From NCBI GenBank assembly GCA_030734395.1, contig JAUZTG010000029.1, forward strand, positions 5,828,001-5,892,000: DNA of 64,000 nt, given 5' to 3'. The notes below the pieces were generated by a model. The model had not been told where the DNA came from. It did not search any database and was given only the letters and a program-made list of their open reading frames with translations. The position numbers and the translations under genes were made by a program. The stretch is from Sarocladium kiliense (lineage: Eukaryota; Ascomycota; Sordariomycetes; Hypocreales; Sarocladiaceae). Of the stretch, positions 35,401-47,244 are shown one piece after another (position 1 is the stretch's first letter; each line of letters begins with the position of its first letter).

Positions 35401-35804
35401 CGGTAGAACTCATCATCCATTGCTTCTCTTTCAGCCTCCCGTTCGGCCTTTCGTCGCAATTCTTGTGCCTCCCAATCGTCCTCGTCTACCTCTTCTTCCG
35501 AGTCGTCATCCACGGCGTTGAATTGCTGGCTGAGGCCGGATGGTTTCGTCTCCCGGAAAGACCCAGTAGGCTTTCCCTTCGCAGAGAACCTGGGCATGTT
35601 CCGCATCACAGAACTGTTGAGGAAAGCCTCAGAAGGAGCACCAGCGGGTGTCCATGATGCGTTCGTAGGCGGAGGACCTGCTGGTGTTGTGGTTGGCTCC
35701 TCTCCAGGTGCGAAAAGCGAACCGCGCGGGTTCTTCTTCGGGGTCAGAGGCGCTGGGCTCGAAGGTGGCGGGCTCGAGTCGGGAACGAAGAACCGGTTCG
35801 CCAT
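32484..35804 (-). CDS. Nucleoporin Nup85
   Basis: Two exons (intron 33384-33440) encode 1087 residues. The N-terminal 200 residues are disordered, with Pro-rich text and two strongly acidic runs (about 99-110 and 157-189). An all-helical Nup85 domain follows, with landmarks WVAGLLLRMHHTRDDDD, SHSLYWQVLRSTLLRGD, ALASVFEGNINAVIGFLRTW and the exon-spanning AEETAE|TFADILSKESHRYGEALWYYALSH. Nup85 is a scaffold member of the Y-shaped Nup84/Nup107-160 complex of the nuclear pore, next to Seh1. The acidic N-terminal extension is typical of filamentous ascomycetes and is absent from yeast. ATG 35804 starts a conserved-looking MANRFFVPDSSPP. Confidence 0.93.
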
Positions 35805-36390
35805 TGTCGGTTTTGGTGATGAACCTTGGGGAGCCCGAGGCGCGTTGGATCAACTCAAAGCAAATGAGCGGCCTCGCCGCACGAAGGTAGGTCGCTCGCA
35901 GTCAAGTTGCTGGAGTATGCAGTCCCAGTTCTAGCGATGATCTTCGTTCAAAGTGCGTAGGACGCCAAAGGTGGCTGCAGTTTTGGGTCTCTTTGTTTCT
36001 CGGAGCTGTGAATTGCAGATTGAATGCTGGGAAACGCGACTGGATATTTTGGAGCTACAGCTTCGCCGGGCACTGACGACAGCCGATGTTCACCCGGGCT
36101 GGAGCTCACCAGGTGCCAACTCCCTCAATGAGAACTATCACACAACAGGCAACAATTTCCGACTTTTGATTTCGTACGGATGCTCCTATCAATATAGATA
36201 TACCAAGATCATGCAATTCAGGATTTGATTAACTTCAATGTTCTCCTAACCCGAAGCTCCATTTTCTGAAGCTCCGATTCCACTGCCTTTTGACCCTGTG
36301 TACAGCCTCATGATGTCTCACTTGGTAGACACTCGCAACTTGGGCTCAGCCTTAGTAGAAACATGACTGGGGAACGGGGGATCTCTGGTC
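35805..36390. other. Spacer upstream of NUP85
   Basis: A 586-base gap between two minus-strand genes holding the NUP85 promoter and the 3' end of the DUF1304 gene. No gene is seen. Confidence 0.55.
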
Positions 36391-36756
36391 TTAGAGACCA
36401 AGCAGCACGACTGCAAGCGATAGACTTGCCGGTGCGGCTTGGATAAAGAGGATCTTCCTGTTAGTGGTCGTGCCACCATACAGCCCAGCCACCAGAATGC
36501 AGCCCAGGAAGAACAGCTCAAGCTGTCGTGCAAATTCGGCATCGGGATGCAGCAGCGACCAGATGAGTCCGGCAGAAAGGAAACCATTGTAGAGACCCTG
36601 ATTGGCGGCTAGCGTCTTCGTTTGCTCGGCGAAAGCGGGTGTGAGCTTGAACGCTTTCCGGCCGCGTGGTTTGGTCCAGAGGAACATCTCTAGCACGAGG
36701 ATGTAGGCATGCAGGATGGCCATAAGGGCAGCGGCGAGTAACGATAGGAGCGCCAT
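36391..36756 (-). CDS. DUF1304 four-helix membrane protein
   Basis: A single-exon gene of 121 residues. Four hydrophobic segments are visible: LLSLLAAALMAILHAYILVLE, a central LYNGFLSAGLIWSLL, LELFFLGCILVAGLYG and a C-terminal LSLAVVLLGL. The loop MFLWTKPRGRKAF and the motif ANQGLYNGFLSAGL mark the DUF1304 family, found widely in bacteria and fungi with no assigned activity. The open frame extends upstream to 36963, but the first residues that match the family begin at the ATG 36756. Confidence 0.88.
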   Translation of the reverse strand: MALLSLLAAALMAILHAYILVLEMFLWTKPRGRKAFKLTPAFAEQTKTLAANQGLYNGFLSAGLIWSLLHPDAEFARQLELFFLGCILVAGLYGGTTTNRKILFIQAAPASLSLAVVLLGL

Positions 36757-38697
36757 GGTGTTTGGGGGGTGCTTGAATGGCGAGTTGCTTTTGCGGGAGG
36801 TACATGAGACTGTAACTGCAACGTGAAGAAATATTACAGGTTGTGAGAGGATGGAACAGACGGCTGGTGAGACGGCGGTCACGTGTAATTGGCTTTCAGT
36901 CAGAAACGGGGCCTGGACTACGATGCATGGATCACATTGCATTCCTCCCCAACCGCACCACAAGATCTAGGCTCCAGGCGAGCGGTAAAGAATCCCGGTG
37001 TTTTACGTGCATAAGACCCTGAAGGATCAAGGCGCTGGTAATTGACCCAAAATACTAGCCAAGAGGACCGGCGGCATTGCAATACGAAGACGGGTGCATA
37101 TGACCCTGGGGGGTGAAACCTGGCGTCTAAGTTGCAGCACGGACACGTGCAACGACGTACACCAGTGGTCACCAGCCGCTGGATGCATATCAAGTCCAGA
37201 AAAGCTGAATTGAATCAAGTCGTCAGGGATGCCACGGGCAAGTCATGTAGGGCGGAGCAGGTGCGTGGTGGCTGCAGGTTTCACGGAGTACGGTCCCGAC
37301 CATATGCAAAAAGGCCTGGCCTCGTGCGCCCGGGGGAACACGAATGATCGAGACCCTTTGATCATATATCGCAAAAAGGCTCGGGTCGCGCGGGAGAAGC
37401 GGTGGTGAATCAATAATGCTACGAGGCCTTGGATTGCTTTGGGCTCATTGCGGCAGGTCGTGTTCGGTGCGACCTGGTCAGCCCGGTGTGTGGTCGTGCA
37501 ATTGAGTGCATGGAGTAGATTGTACGCTTCAAATGCCGTGCACAGCATGGAATAAGCAGCCATCAGGGTGAAGGAGACTTGAAGCCATCATCGAGACGTA
37601 GATGCAGTGACTTCAATGCTGAGTGATGATGCCGCTTTCGGAGCACCTGGCCGGAGCACAAGCCGTTGATGAGCCCGCTGGCCAAGATAGACTATAGTGG
37701 ACATTGTCGCCTGTGGCTACACACCCCTAGGCGCTAAAGGGGGGTCGGTACAGCGGACAGGGCCCCGAATTTCCAGCGGCTTCCATCCCCAGATCAGTGA
37801 CGCTGGAGGCGAAAGAGGCAGGCAGGGCAGCTCTCACTGTAGATAAGAGACTTCAAGACACCGTAGGTTCAGCTGCTGTCTTTTCCCAGAGTCATTGAGT
37901 CTTTGACATCAATCAATGTTTCTTGCAGGTCTCAGGCGATTGCTCTCACCTGGTGGCTGAACACTTCACCGCAACACACGCAACGAAGCATCGGTCAGCA
38001 ATCGCCACTCCTCATTCCATCATCCCAGGCTTTCCGTGCACAAGTCGATAGCGTCTTCAATCACCACATGACTCTGCCACAAAGGCTTCGACCCAAGGAA
38101 GCTGACTCCACCCCCAGCTCCTCTGGCTGCAACTGAACCGAAATGGAGCATCCACGAATGAGCCTGAGACCCACGATCGATGCGGTCGGTGGCTGCAGCA
38201 GCCCGTCGCAAGGGTCCTGACTCAATCATCCACACCCCCAGGCAAGCCTTGCTTTGCTCTGGCTGGCTTCCAGTTGCTTCTTCTATCCATCAGTCATGCC
38301 TTAGTTGGAGCCACCAGCATCGTCTTCCCGCCACTCCATCCGCACACACCACACCAACGACAGCACACCTTGTCTAGCCTCGTCCGCCCGCCATTCCCTT
38401 CGTACAGTTAGTTACGCTACATGGGTCTTCCTCGCGCCTCGGTCCCCTGCCAAAGCGACCACCTGTTCCGCTGACGCATGTCCGGCTCCGGCTTGTGTCA
38501 TCTGCACCTCAATCGCTCCTAATATCCTGCTCGCTTCCTGGCCACCGCATCCTCTCTCCCCAACTCAAACCTCCCCAACATCATCCTTCACCTACGATAA
38601 CATCTTTTCCTTTCCTCTTCCTCCTCTTCTTTCTCCATCCTACGAACCTCCTCTTTTCACCCTCTCTTTACTCCCGAAGCCACTCTTATCTTACATC
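36757..38697. other. 1.9-kb divergent spacer and leader
   Basis: The gap lies between the DUF1304 gene (minus) and the AN1 gene (plus). The last 400 bases are rich in C and T and probably form a long leader of the AN1 transcript. Two near-identical 15-base words lie at 37007 and 37094. I see no supported gene. Confidence 0.5.
37007..37108. repeat. Pair of near-identical 15-mers
   Basis: The word GTGCATAAGACCCTG at 37007-37021 recurs with one mismatch at 37094-37108. The flanks differ, so this is at most a weak direct repeat. Confidence 0.4.
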
Positions 38698-38982
38698 ATG
38701 GCTGGCAAGCGCATCCGCTGTACCGCAAAGGAGTGCAAGGAGCCGGCTCAACGCATCGTCGGCGACTGCACCTTCTGCAAGGGCCACTTCTGCGGCAAGC
38801 ACCGTCTCCTCGAGGACCACAAGTGCAGCGGTCTTGAAGACGTGAGTTTCTTTATCTTCCCGAATCCTTGATTCAACGAAACATAGCTAACCCTTGTGCC
38901 TCCATAGTGCAAGAAGCAGTCACACGAGCGCAACGCCGCCCAGCTTGAGTCCGAACGCACCCAAGTCATCCGCGGTGTCTAA
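38698..38982 (+). CDS. Minimal AN1-type zinc-finger protein
   Basis: Two exons (intron 38842-38907) encode 72 residues. Almost the whole protein is one AN1 finger: Cys and His ligands in CTAKECKEPAQRIVGDCTFC, KGHFCGKHRL and EDHKCSGLEDC, with the last Cys supplied by exon 2. A short charged tail follows (KKQSHERNAAQLESERTQVI). AN1 proteins link stress responses with ubiquitin and the proteasome in animals and plants, usually together with an A20 or UIM domain. Here no second domain is present. The frame is open upstream of 38698, but this part is Pro/Ser-rich translated leader, so I keep the ATG at 38698. Confidence 0.86.
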
Positions 38983-39753
38983 ACGAGACGAAACACTCAC
39001 ATCGCGATGAATCCAAAGGACCAGGACTCATGTGTCCTTCGTTTCCTCACAATCTCTCCGAGACGCCCCGACTCTGCCCCAGCGCTTAAGGCGTCCAGCC
39101 TAGGCCACAACGCTATGACGCCGCAACCAGCGCCACTACCCACCATGAAACCAACACACAACACCGCTACCCTTCTCACGACCATCCATGATCTGGAATT
39201 CTGAAATCATCTTTACACGGGGTTGCTTTTTTGCACTTGTCTGCCTCCTCTTTGCTTTTCGAGGGGGGCTGGCTGCGGACGGGAGATTGCTGCGGGCTAG
39301 ATGACCCTGCTCTCCCTGATCCCGGCTGTATCTTATCGCTTTATTAGCCTGGTCGTCAACAGGTCGCACGGCGTTATCGGATCATGGGGCGACAACAACT
39401 ATGTTTGTACATAATCAGCTGTTTTGGTCTCATGTATTGATTGTAAATACGACACCCACAATTGAAATAACCAACAATATTCACATGCCATCAAATTTTG
39501 TGAATTCTAAGAAAGGTGCTAATGCAATTGTTGGGGTGTCCTTGAATAACGAATTTTAGGCAAATGGTGGTCATCATCTGCGTTCAGATTGGATGAGAGC
39601 TCTCGGGCAACAATCGTCCATACAGCGGCCTTTAACAGCTCATCGCGGCCTGGTTGAGAGAATCCACAATCAGGCTCACCACCAAACAGCTTCAACAAGC
39701 TGGACTTTTGTGGAAGAATAAGGTATACATGCATGATAGTACAGCTGCACGAC
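38983..39753. other. Convergent spacer
   Basis: A 771-base gap between the 3' ends of the AN1 gene (plus) and the endonuclease III gene (minus). No gene is seen; it should include both 3' untranslated regions. Confidence 0.55.
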
Positions 39754-41062
39754 CTACGTGGCTTGCCGATTGACCCGCCGTTTTCGGCCGTTGACTCCTG
39801 CTTCCCCGGATCCAACAGCAACCCCTGACGAGGACAACACATCATGAAGATCTGGCGATTCGTTAACAACCTCGTCTTTGATGACCACCTCCTCCTTGAC
39901 CTCCTCCACTTTCAGCACCGCCCCGTCTTCCTTCACCACCTCCTCCTCCTTCACCCTTTTTCTCCCTTGCACCACCTTCTTCTTCTCCGCTGCCTTGCAT
40001 AACCCTTCCAGCCCAAGATCACACTCTCCACAGCGCCTACCTACAGGTAAACATACGGCTTGACCTAGCCCCACGAGCATGTGGTTGATGTCGCGCCACC
40101 GATCCTGCGGTAGCCATGATTGGAGAGCTAGCCTGGTTTCTTCGGGGTTTTTGGTCGTGTGCCAGCCCCAGAGATTTGTGATTCGATGAACATGTACGTC
40201 GACGCCGATGCCTTCTGTGCGGTCCCAGGCTGCGGAGAGGCAGAGGTAGGCCATCTTGGGGCCGACTCCTGGGAGCGATGTGAGGCCTTCGATTGTGTCA
40301 GGGATGTCGCTGTTCCATTTATCGCGAAGGATGGCTGCTGTCTGTTTGAGATATCTGCATCCCAGGTTTAGTATGACCAGACGTCATGGACAGCAAATCA
40401 GGAACGTACTTTGTCTTGTTGTTGTGGAATCCGACTGCCCAGATCATCTCATTCAACAGTGCCGGTTCAACCGCTAGCATGTTCTCCAAATTCAACCCCA
40501 TCGGCTTTCCCTCCTCATACGCCGGCAGCTCCTTCTTCAACCTCGCCATCGCCACTGCGTTCACTGTATCTTTCGTCTGACTCGAAAGCATCAACGCCAC
40601 CAACGTATGAAACCTCTGATCCCTTGGCGATGCATCCAAATCCGCAAGTCTCTCACAGCCCATTGTGTCGACTGCAGCAGGATACGCGGCACCGCCTGGA
40701 GCGCGCATCTTCTTCACGGTGTTATAGATTTCTTCCCAGTCAGAGGGGGGTGTGACTGTTGTCGCGCCGGTGGATGGGTTGATGGATTTGCGAGCAGGCT
40801 TGCGTTGCCGACGTGTGGGAGGAGATGAGATTGTGTGGAGGGCATCTTCGACGAGTTCAGATTTGATGGGAGAGACCTTAGTGAGTTTGCGACGCTTCGA
40901 GGAGGGAGTTGTGATAGCATCTTCGATATCAGGGGTTGCGGTTGTGCTGGTGCCGCTGACATAGAAGCGGGAGAGGGAGGATCGGGTGGTTCGACGGGGA
41001 GGGGAGGTAGAGGTGCGGTCGAAAAGCTTCGCGGTGTCGCGTGAGAGCCGTGAAGACCTCAT
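39754..41062 (-). CDS. NTH1: Endonuclease III homologue (base-excision DNA glycosylase)
   Basis: Two exons (intron 40355-40409) encode 417 residues. An Arg/Ser-rich N-terminus could direct the protein to mitochondria, and basic patches such as SSKRRKLTKV to the nucleus. The glycosylase domain has RFHTLVALMLSSQTKD, the helix-hairpin-helix LTSLPGVGPKMA with catalytic Lys251, and Asp270 in GVDVHVHRITN. The iron-sulfur cluster cysteines lie in CLPVGRRCGECDLGLEGLC, with seven residues before the last Cys rather than five as in E. coli Nth. A Lys/Glu/Val-rich tail of about 60 residues follows. The enzyme removes oxidised pyrimidines and cuts abasic sites. The frame is open upstream to 41512, but that part looks non-coding. 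Confidence 0.92.
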
Positions 41063-41282
41063 GACTGCGACTGGGGTGCTGAGCTGTGGTCGCGAATGGA
41101 TGGTGGTGATGTCGGATGGAGGAAGGAGAGTCGAGGACCCTGCATTTCGCGATGCATCGTGGGGCCCACAGCACGTTGGAAGCTCATTGCCACATTGGGA
41201 CGCACATCGATCGATCGGCATGACGAGGCCGGCACCGGGAGGCGTCGGATCAATAGAATAGCCCACGATCGAGTAGAAGAGT

Positions 41283-41349
41283 AAGTAGAATATCAAGTAG
41301 AATAAGGAGCAAGATAGTATCGAAAATTGGGGTAATAGTAAGTAGAATA
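41283..41349. repeat. Three copies of a 10-mer in the NTH1 promoter region
   Basis: The word AAGTAGAATA occurs exactly at 41283-41292, 41295-41304 and 41340-41349. The surrounding bases are A/G-rich variants of the same theme. The cluster lies 220-290 bases upstream of the endonuclease III ATG. Confidence 0.75.
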
Positions 41350-42328
41350 GTAGGCAGGACACCAATTGGACAACCAGACGTATGCTGAATAAGTACTCCA
41401 GTGCACCGGCAGGATACTCGTTCAGATTAGTCCCAGAAAGTATAATGGTCAGTAGCACAGATAGGAGTATAGCAGCCTCAGGAGGCATAATAGCAGATGG
41501 AGCAGATATCATTGGCGAAGAAGACAGCAGTCACAGGTTTGTAATTTCATGTCCTCCCGGTGTGTAAGAGGCCCCTACGCCCCCTCCATCTACAGGACTT
41601 ATTGTGCACCACCTCGTCTTTGACCATGTATTTCACAGTGCGTAGTCCAAGTAGACATAGCAGCTACTCATCGACATGATGAACTGCAGCAAGCTCTTTG
41701 CCATTCCACTTGGCTTGCTTCAGGTTCTCAAGACGGCTCACTCGACTTCTTCAGCCATCTTCGGTCCAGGTCTGGCAGTTCCCTACCCTAGAGCAGTAAG
41801 AGACATGAAAGAACCACCAAAGTCACGGTCCTCAACGCATCCCCTGATCATCACAAATGAAGAGCATGGATGTTATTCTGCATTTTTGAGACATTGTTGA
41901 TGGACAGTTCCGCTTTTGACCGCGCATACAGCGCTTACTGAAGGAGTTGCCTACATTTGTCCAAGCCTGCCAGCATTGCTATTGGGCATGATTCCCTTTT
42001 GAGTTGTTGGCCAAGACAGCATCACCACGCGATTGCAGCATACCAAAATATTCATGTAGACTCTCGGATCACCCTGGAGTACCCAGTGGTCCAATAACCG
42101 CAATCGCATGTTGTTGTTCGGCATGCCCTGGACGGACTTGTTCCCAGCAGACCCTCGTATAGTTCATTTGTAGACTCGCGTCCAACGACAACTTTACAAC
42201 TTCTCTTCTTCAAGTAATGGATATAAAACCAGAAACTAAGCATGCCACGCGACGATCAAATTCATCTGATCTCAACTTTCATCGCTATAACCAGTGAATT
42301 AGAGCTCGTTGAACCCCCCAAATCCTCT

Positions 42329-42351
42329 GCCTCTCTCTCTCTCTCCCCCCC
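42329..42351. repeat. CT microsatellite with C run
   Basis: About seven CT units followed by a run of C, in non-coding DNA. Confidence 0.8.
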
Positions 42352-42898
42352 GAGTACATCAGTCACGCTTAGGACAGAGCCATGTACAGAGTTACGGAAA
42401 GGATCCGAACAGCCTTTGACAGAGTTCGGCAGCTGAACGGATCCTGACCGGCGTGCTCTTCTGAGTCGCACTGCCAGTCTTTTTGTTTGAAGATAAAACC
42501 TACAAGTATTGCAGTACTCATAAGGATATAGTGGAACTTGTCGTGCCATGCCAGAACTGCCCGGACTCTGCCATATCTGAGATCATAACAAGCGTACAAG
42601 GTTAAAATATCCGAAGATGCGACGGGAATATCCCCTCTTTTCCAGTGAATCTGTCCCCCGGTCGTCCCCACGATACAATTGTCATCATTCAGCATTACCA
42701 AGGAAGACATGCCGAGAATCAGCTAACCACTCCCAAGAAGTATATTGGCATTAAATGACTGGGGCAGATTAACCGAAACGATTGGATCGGCTGACGGAAA
42801 ATACGACGAAGCAAGGGCTCTGACCTCTTCCATGCGGGGGAGCTCCACGCCTCCGCACTCCAAACTTGAACTCGCCTAAGGTATTGAGTACCACCCTG

Positions 42899-42904
42899 CT
42901 AGCC
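42899..42904. promoter_or_regulatory. XlnR/Xyr1-like site upstream of GH95
   Basis: CTAGCC, the reverse complement of GGCTAG, fits the GGCTRR core bound by the xylanolytic activator XlnR/Xyr1. It lies about 285 bases upstream of the fucosidase ATG. A six-base match is weak evidence. Confidence 0.2.
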
Positions 42905-43185
42905 GATGAAAGCTGCTCTCGATCCTACCAGAGTCCTGCTCGTTAATGTCAGTAGCCAGGCGGCAAATCAGAGTTGCAATTATGGACCCCTGTCAAGGAT
43001 GACAGGTAGCCGGATGGTGGGCTCTCCGCCAACTCGGCGTTGTCTGATGAGTTGCCCGTCAAGTATTAAAGTCATTGCCTCTCGCCACACATGGTTCAAA
43101 ATCAGAAAGATGGGAAGAGTTCCACCTCGTGGGCCATACATCGAGACACTTGGTATCCTCTGATCTCAAAGTCGCTTTCAACAAG

Positions 43186-45851
43186 ATGAAGGCGCCTACC
43201 GCTACAGCCCTCGTCGCGGGCCTGATCGGCCATGTTTCTGCTCAATTGTCGCCTCCCAACTCTGCGTCTAAGCCCTTACGAATTTGGGAAAAGAGCTCTG
43301 GTGCTGGTGGTCAAACGTTTGCGGACTTCTACCCAGTTGGCAATGGACGCATTGGCGCCATGTTCAACGGCGGCACTACCTCCGAGTCCTACCGCATTAA
43401 CGAGAATTCATTTTGGTCTGGCTCATTCATCGAGCGGACGAACCCCGATGCGAGAGAGACAGTGAAAGAGATGCAGAAGCATGTTGCAAATGGCGAGCAC
43501 TTCGAGGCAGAGGAGCTTATGAAGCTCGGGTACGTTGGTAAGTGTACATGACACTCCTCTTGCTGCGCTGTTACTTACAAGCAACCTCTCAGGCACCCCG
43601 GTGTCTACCCGCAATTACAACACTATGGGAAGCTTCTCGATTACACAAACCCTACCCAGCACCAACACCAGCAACTACGAGCGTTGGCTTGACATTGAGG
43701 AATCCGTTGGTGGCGTCCAATTCGTCTCTGACGGAGTCACCTTCCAGCGTGAGGTGATCGCGAGCTACCCAGACGATGTTATTGCTGTACATCTCACCGC
43801 GAGTGAGCCCGGCGCTATCAACTTCCGAACCCGTCTCGATCGTGGAGCGTGGGACTTGATTGCTCTTAACCGCCACGTCGGATATTCTCAGCCCGCCAAC
43901 GGTGACTCTGTCGTTATTGGCGGATCGACCGAGGACGACAACCCAATCAAGTGGGCTGCTGGTGTGCGCATTGTCGCTAAGGGCGGCAAAGTCTGGACTA
44001 CCGGCGACAATGCTCGTTGCCAAGGTGCTGATGAGGCCATCGTCTACTTCCAGGCGTGGACCAACTACCGCAAGAAAGACCCCAAGCAGGCTGTTCTGTC
44101 TGATCTGAAAGCCAAAGGCAACGACTTCAAGAAGCTACGCGAAGCCCACGTTGCCGACTATCAGAAGTACTTCAAGCGCATGTCGATCAGCCTGGGCGAG
44201 TCCACGGATGAGCAGAAGTCCAAAACCACTCCGCAGCGGATGGTCTCCGTCGACACTGGGAATTTTGACCCTGATCTGACGGAGCTAACTTTCCAACTGG
44301 GTCGTTACATGCTCATTTCGAGCTCGCGGTCAGGTGACAAGAGTTTGCCTCCTAACCTCCAGGGTGTCTGGAACGACGTCCAAGACCCGTAAGAAACCAC
44401 CCTCTAAACTGGTCTACAACTAAATCACTACTAATTTTGTATTTTACAGGCCTTGGGGAGGTAAGTTTACACTGAATATTAATCTGCAGATGAATTATTG
44501 GCCTAGTCTTACCCTTGGACTGTCCGACCTGGTCGAGCCTCTCAACAACCTCCTCAAGACCATGACCGAGAAGGGGCGGAAGGTCGCTAAGGATATGTAC
44601 GGCTCCAAAGGCACCGTTACACATCATAACACTGATATGTGGGGTGACTCTGCTCCTCAAGATAATTACTTTGCGGCAACTATGTGGAACATGGGTGGTG
44701 CTTGGATGGCTACACACCTAATTGAGCACTACCGCTTCACTGGTGACAACAAGCTTCTCAAGGAGATGTACCCAGTTCTAAAGGCCAATGCTGAGTTCAT
44801 CCTGGACTTTGTTACTGAGCATGAGGGTTACATGGTCACAAACCCCTCTTCATCTCCCGAGAACACCTTCTATGATCCCAATGACCGGAGCCGCGTTGTT
44901 GCTGTTACCCTCGGACCGACTATCGATAATGCCCTGATCAGGGAGATTTTTGACTTCATGCCTGAAGCTCACGAAGCGCTTGGTATAAATGACAAGAAGT
45001 TCCTACAGCGTATGGCTGACCTAAAGGCGAAATTGCCTCCGCTGAGGACTAACCAGCATGGCGGTCTTGCTGAGTGGTTCTACGACTACGAAGAGAACAA
45101 CCCTGGTCAGGGCCACGTTTCTCATATGATCACTCAGTACCCTTTCAATCATGTCACTAATGCGAACGACACGCTCTTCAATGCCACTACAACGACTCTC
45201 AAGCGTCGTCTTGAGTAAGTACCCCATCTTGCCTCTTCGAAACCACTCAACCCTGACGATTCATCTCCTAGGAATGGCGGTGGTGACTGTGGCTGGCCTC
45301 GTGTCTGGACCATCGCCCTCGCAGGCCGCATGTTCCTCCCCGACGTCCAGGATTCCCGCATGATGACCACACTAAACGAGTGCTCTTACAACCGCACCCT
45401 CCTGAACATCGGCGGTGTGGCCCCCTTCCAAGCTGATGCCAACTACGGTATCCCCGCAGCCATCATCGAAGCTTTCATCCAGAGCCACGAGGTCGTCCGC
45501 TGGAATGATGACGACGGACTTGTCCCCGCCTCTAACGCAGACAAGGACAAACTTACACTCATCCGTCTCCTCCCCAGTATCCCCAAGAACTGGTTGTCTC
45601 GTGGCGGTGGCTCTTTCAAGGGAGTTTCTGCACGTGGTGGTTTCACTGTTAGCGCAAGCTGGGACAGCAATGGCAATCTCAGAACTTCGACAATTCGGTC
45701 TGAGCTTGGCAATGAGGCGGTGGTTACAATTGGAAAGACCGTTGTTGGCTCGGATAAGGGAGCGAAGCTGCGTGTTGCCGGGGAAAGCGCTGCTAGGTTC
45801 ATCACGATTAATGGCAAGGAAGGCACGGAGACAGAGGTCAAAGGGAAATAG
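43186..45851 (+). CDS. Secreted GH95 alpha-L-fucosidase
   Basis: Four exons (introns 43538-43592, 44389-44449, 45215-45271) encode 830 residues. The signal peptide is MKAPTATALVAGLIGHVSA. The GH95 layout is clear: an N-terminal beta domain (FYPVGNGRIGAMFNGG, INENSFWSG), the (alpha/alpha)6 barrel with the conserved asparagines in FTLNINLQMNYWPS (joined across intron 2), HHNTDMWGDSAPQD, NGGGDCGWPRVW, VAPFQADANYGIPAAIIEA and a C-terminal beta domain. GH95 enzymes are inverting hydrolases that remove alpha-1,2-linked fucose, for example from xyloglucan side chains. Neighbouring genes are also extracellular glycosidases. An upstream in-frame extension to 43075 would bury the signal peptide, so I chose ATG 43186. 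Confidence 0.93.
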
Positions 45852-47238
45852 GGTTGTAAGAAGTGTCTAGCACCGAATAAAGTGCCGCAAATCGTCAAAA
45901 TCTATATAAATTTCGAGATTATTTTGCACTGAACAGACTTAACGCGAGTCTATGAGGCATGCCAGGTGTACAACCTTTCTTGTGAACACTAGTTCACGAG
46001 AAGGGGCATCGGTATGGACAATATCTTGTTAGCCTGCTCTAAGTGCGGATACAGCTCCTCCGGATATCTTTGTCAGCCTACATAGATATAACCGACGGAC
46101 AGTTCAATCATCATTTTACAAAAGGCTCGGCTCATCGTACCTGGACATCATGCTGTTCGCTTCCGTGTAAGGAAAGCTTCCCCGCACGAGACAGAGCTGT
46201 GTGGACAGGGGTTCTGTGTAAGTGAGGGGTTGGCGAGGATCCTGACTGACAACAGCCGGTCTTAATCTGCCGTGCTCCTCTTCTGAATTGACCAATCATA
46301 TGTTTGCCTTGGTAGCCGATGGGTGGTTGGGTGTCGATGAGGGGAAGGCGAGGAGATGCCGTCCATCTTTCGGATCGTTGGTAGCGAGAGGCTTGGTTGG
46401 GGGGTCAATATATGTGAGTGCTGAGTGGCGGCTTCTGGACTTCAAAAAGGTCGTCCGGGTTCAGGAACCGGGTCGTGAGTATTGACTAAAAAGAATGAAC
46501 AGGTTTTGAGGGATTGAGGCTTTGAGTTGATTGATAATTGCTCTTGAGGACAATTGAGATGCCGCTTGAAGACTGTCGGCCAGTTTCCGAATGATCAGCT
46601 AAGGTCCTTTTGCGTCCGACAAACAAACCTCCTGTATTTAGGACTATGATCAAGAGGCACATGGTCTACCAGAAAAACGATCTTGATCAAAAGGCTGGAC
46701 CTTCCCATGAGGCGATCCCAGTACGTACGTGACGCAGCCCTCCCCTTACCTGGCCAGGAATTACCCTATTCGCCATTGCTCCCCCGTTTGAGGAACCGCT
46801 TCTCCGCAGCACGGCATTGTTGCTCCTCATCAATGACATAACGAACTCAACCCGAAAGCTGAGCAAATGCAGCTCATGTGGATGTTGCTCTCCCCCCCGG
46901 CTATTACCTATAGCACACAATATGGGGTATCGGCCGGGCTTCCCCAAGCAGTATAACTCTCGTTTGAGTACTGCACTGTCCCGCAACATTGTTTACCGCT
47001 ACTTACGAGCCGTTTCTTCCTTCGTGTAGACAAGCTTGAGCGCTATCCAGTTTGAGCCTGAATTCCCGGTATAGACTCCGAAAATGCTCCGGGAAACTCA
47101 TCATTCGCAAACAGGATGACTCGACATGGTACGGCTAGTATTCCTCGTTTAGTCATTTAGCTATGCAGTCGCTGGGTTCGAAGTCGGTCCTTGCGCACAG
47201 TGGACATTTGGACTGGTGGATGCCCATGCGCTCCAATC

Positions 47239-47244
47239 GGCTAA
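47239..47244 (+). promoter_or_regulatory. XlnR/Xyr1-like site upstream of GH3
   Basis: GGCTAA fits the GGCTRR core. GGCTAG occurs at 47133-47138 and 47493-47498 as well, giving three matches in 370 bases upstream of a beta-xylosidase gene. Chance matches are common, so this is only suggestive. Confidence 0.3.

Larger units (their letters stand above)
41063..43185. other. 2.1-kb divergent spacer, no gene seen
   Basis: This lies between the endonuclease III gene (minus) and the fucosidase gene (plus). It contains a 10-base repeat cluster, a CT microsatellite and promoter-like elements listed separately. The minus-strand frame 41063-41512 translates to a hydrophobic, repeat-derived sequence and is not taken as coding. 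Confidence 0.5.

Noticed and set aside
36960..37600. Relic of a mobile element, from the paired 15-mers and open frames
   Set aside because: There are no terminal repeats, target duplication or transposase-like residues, and the repeat is short with one mismatch.
38305..38697. N-terminal extension of the AN1 protein
   Set aside because: The frame is open but the translation is Pro/Ser-rich leader sequence, begins at a non-ATG codon and has no counterpart in the family.
41063..41512. In-frame extension of endonuclease III with a very hydrophobic translation
   Set aside because: It is produced by TAG/AAT-type repeats read on the minus strand; the family-like sequence starts well after ATG 41062.
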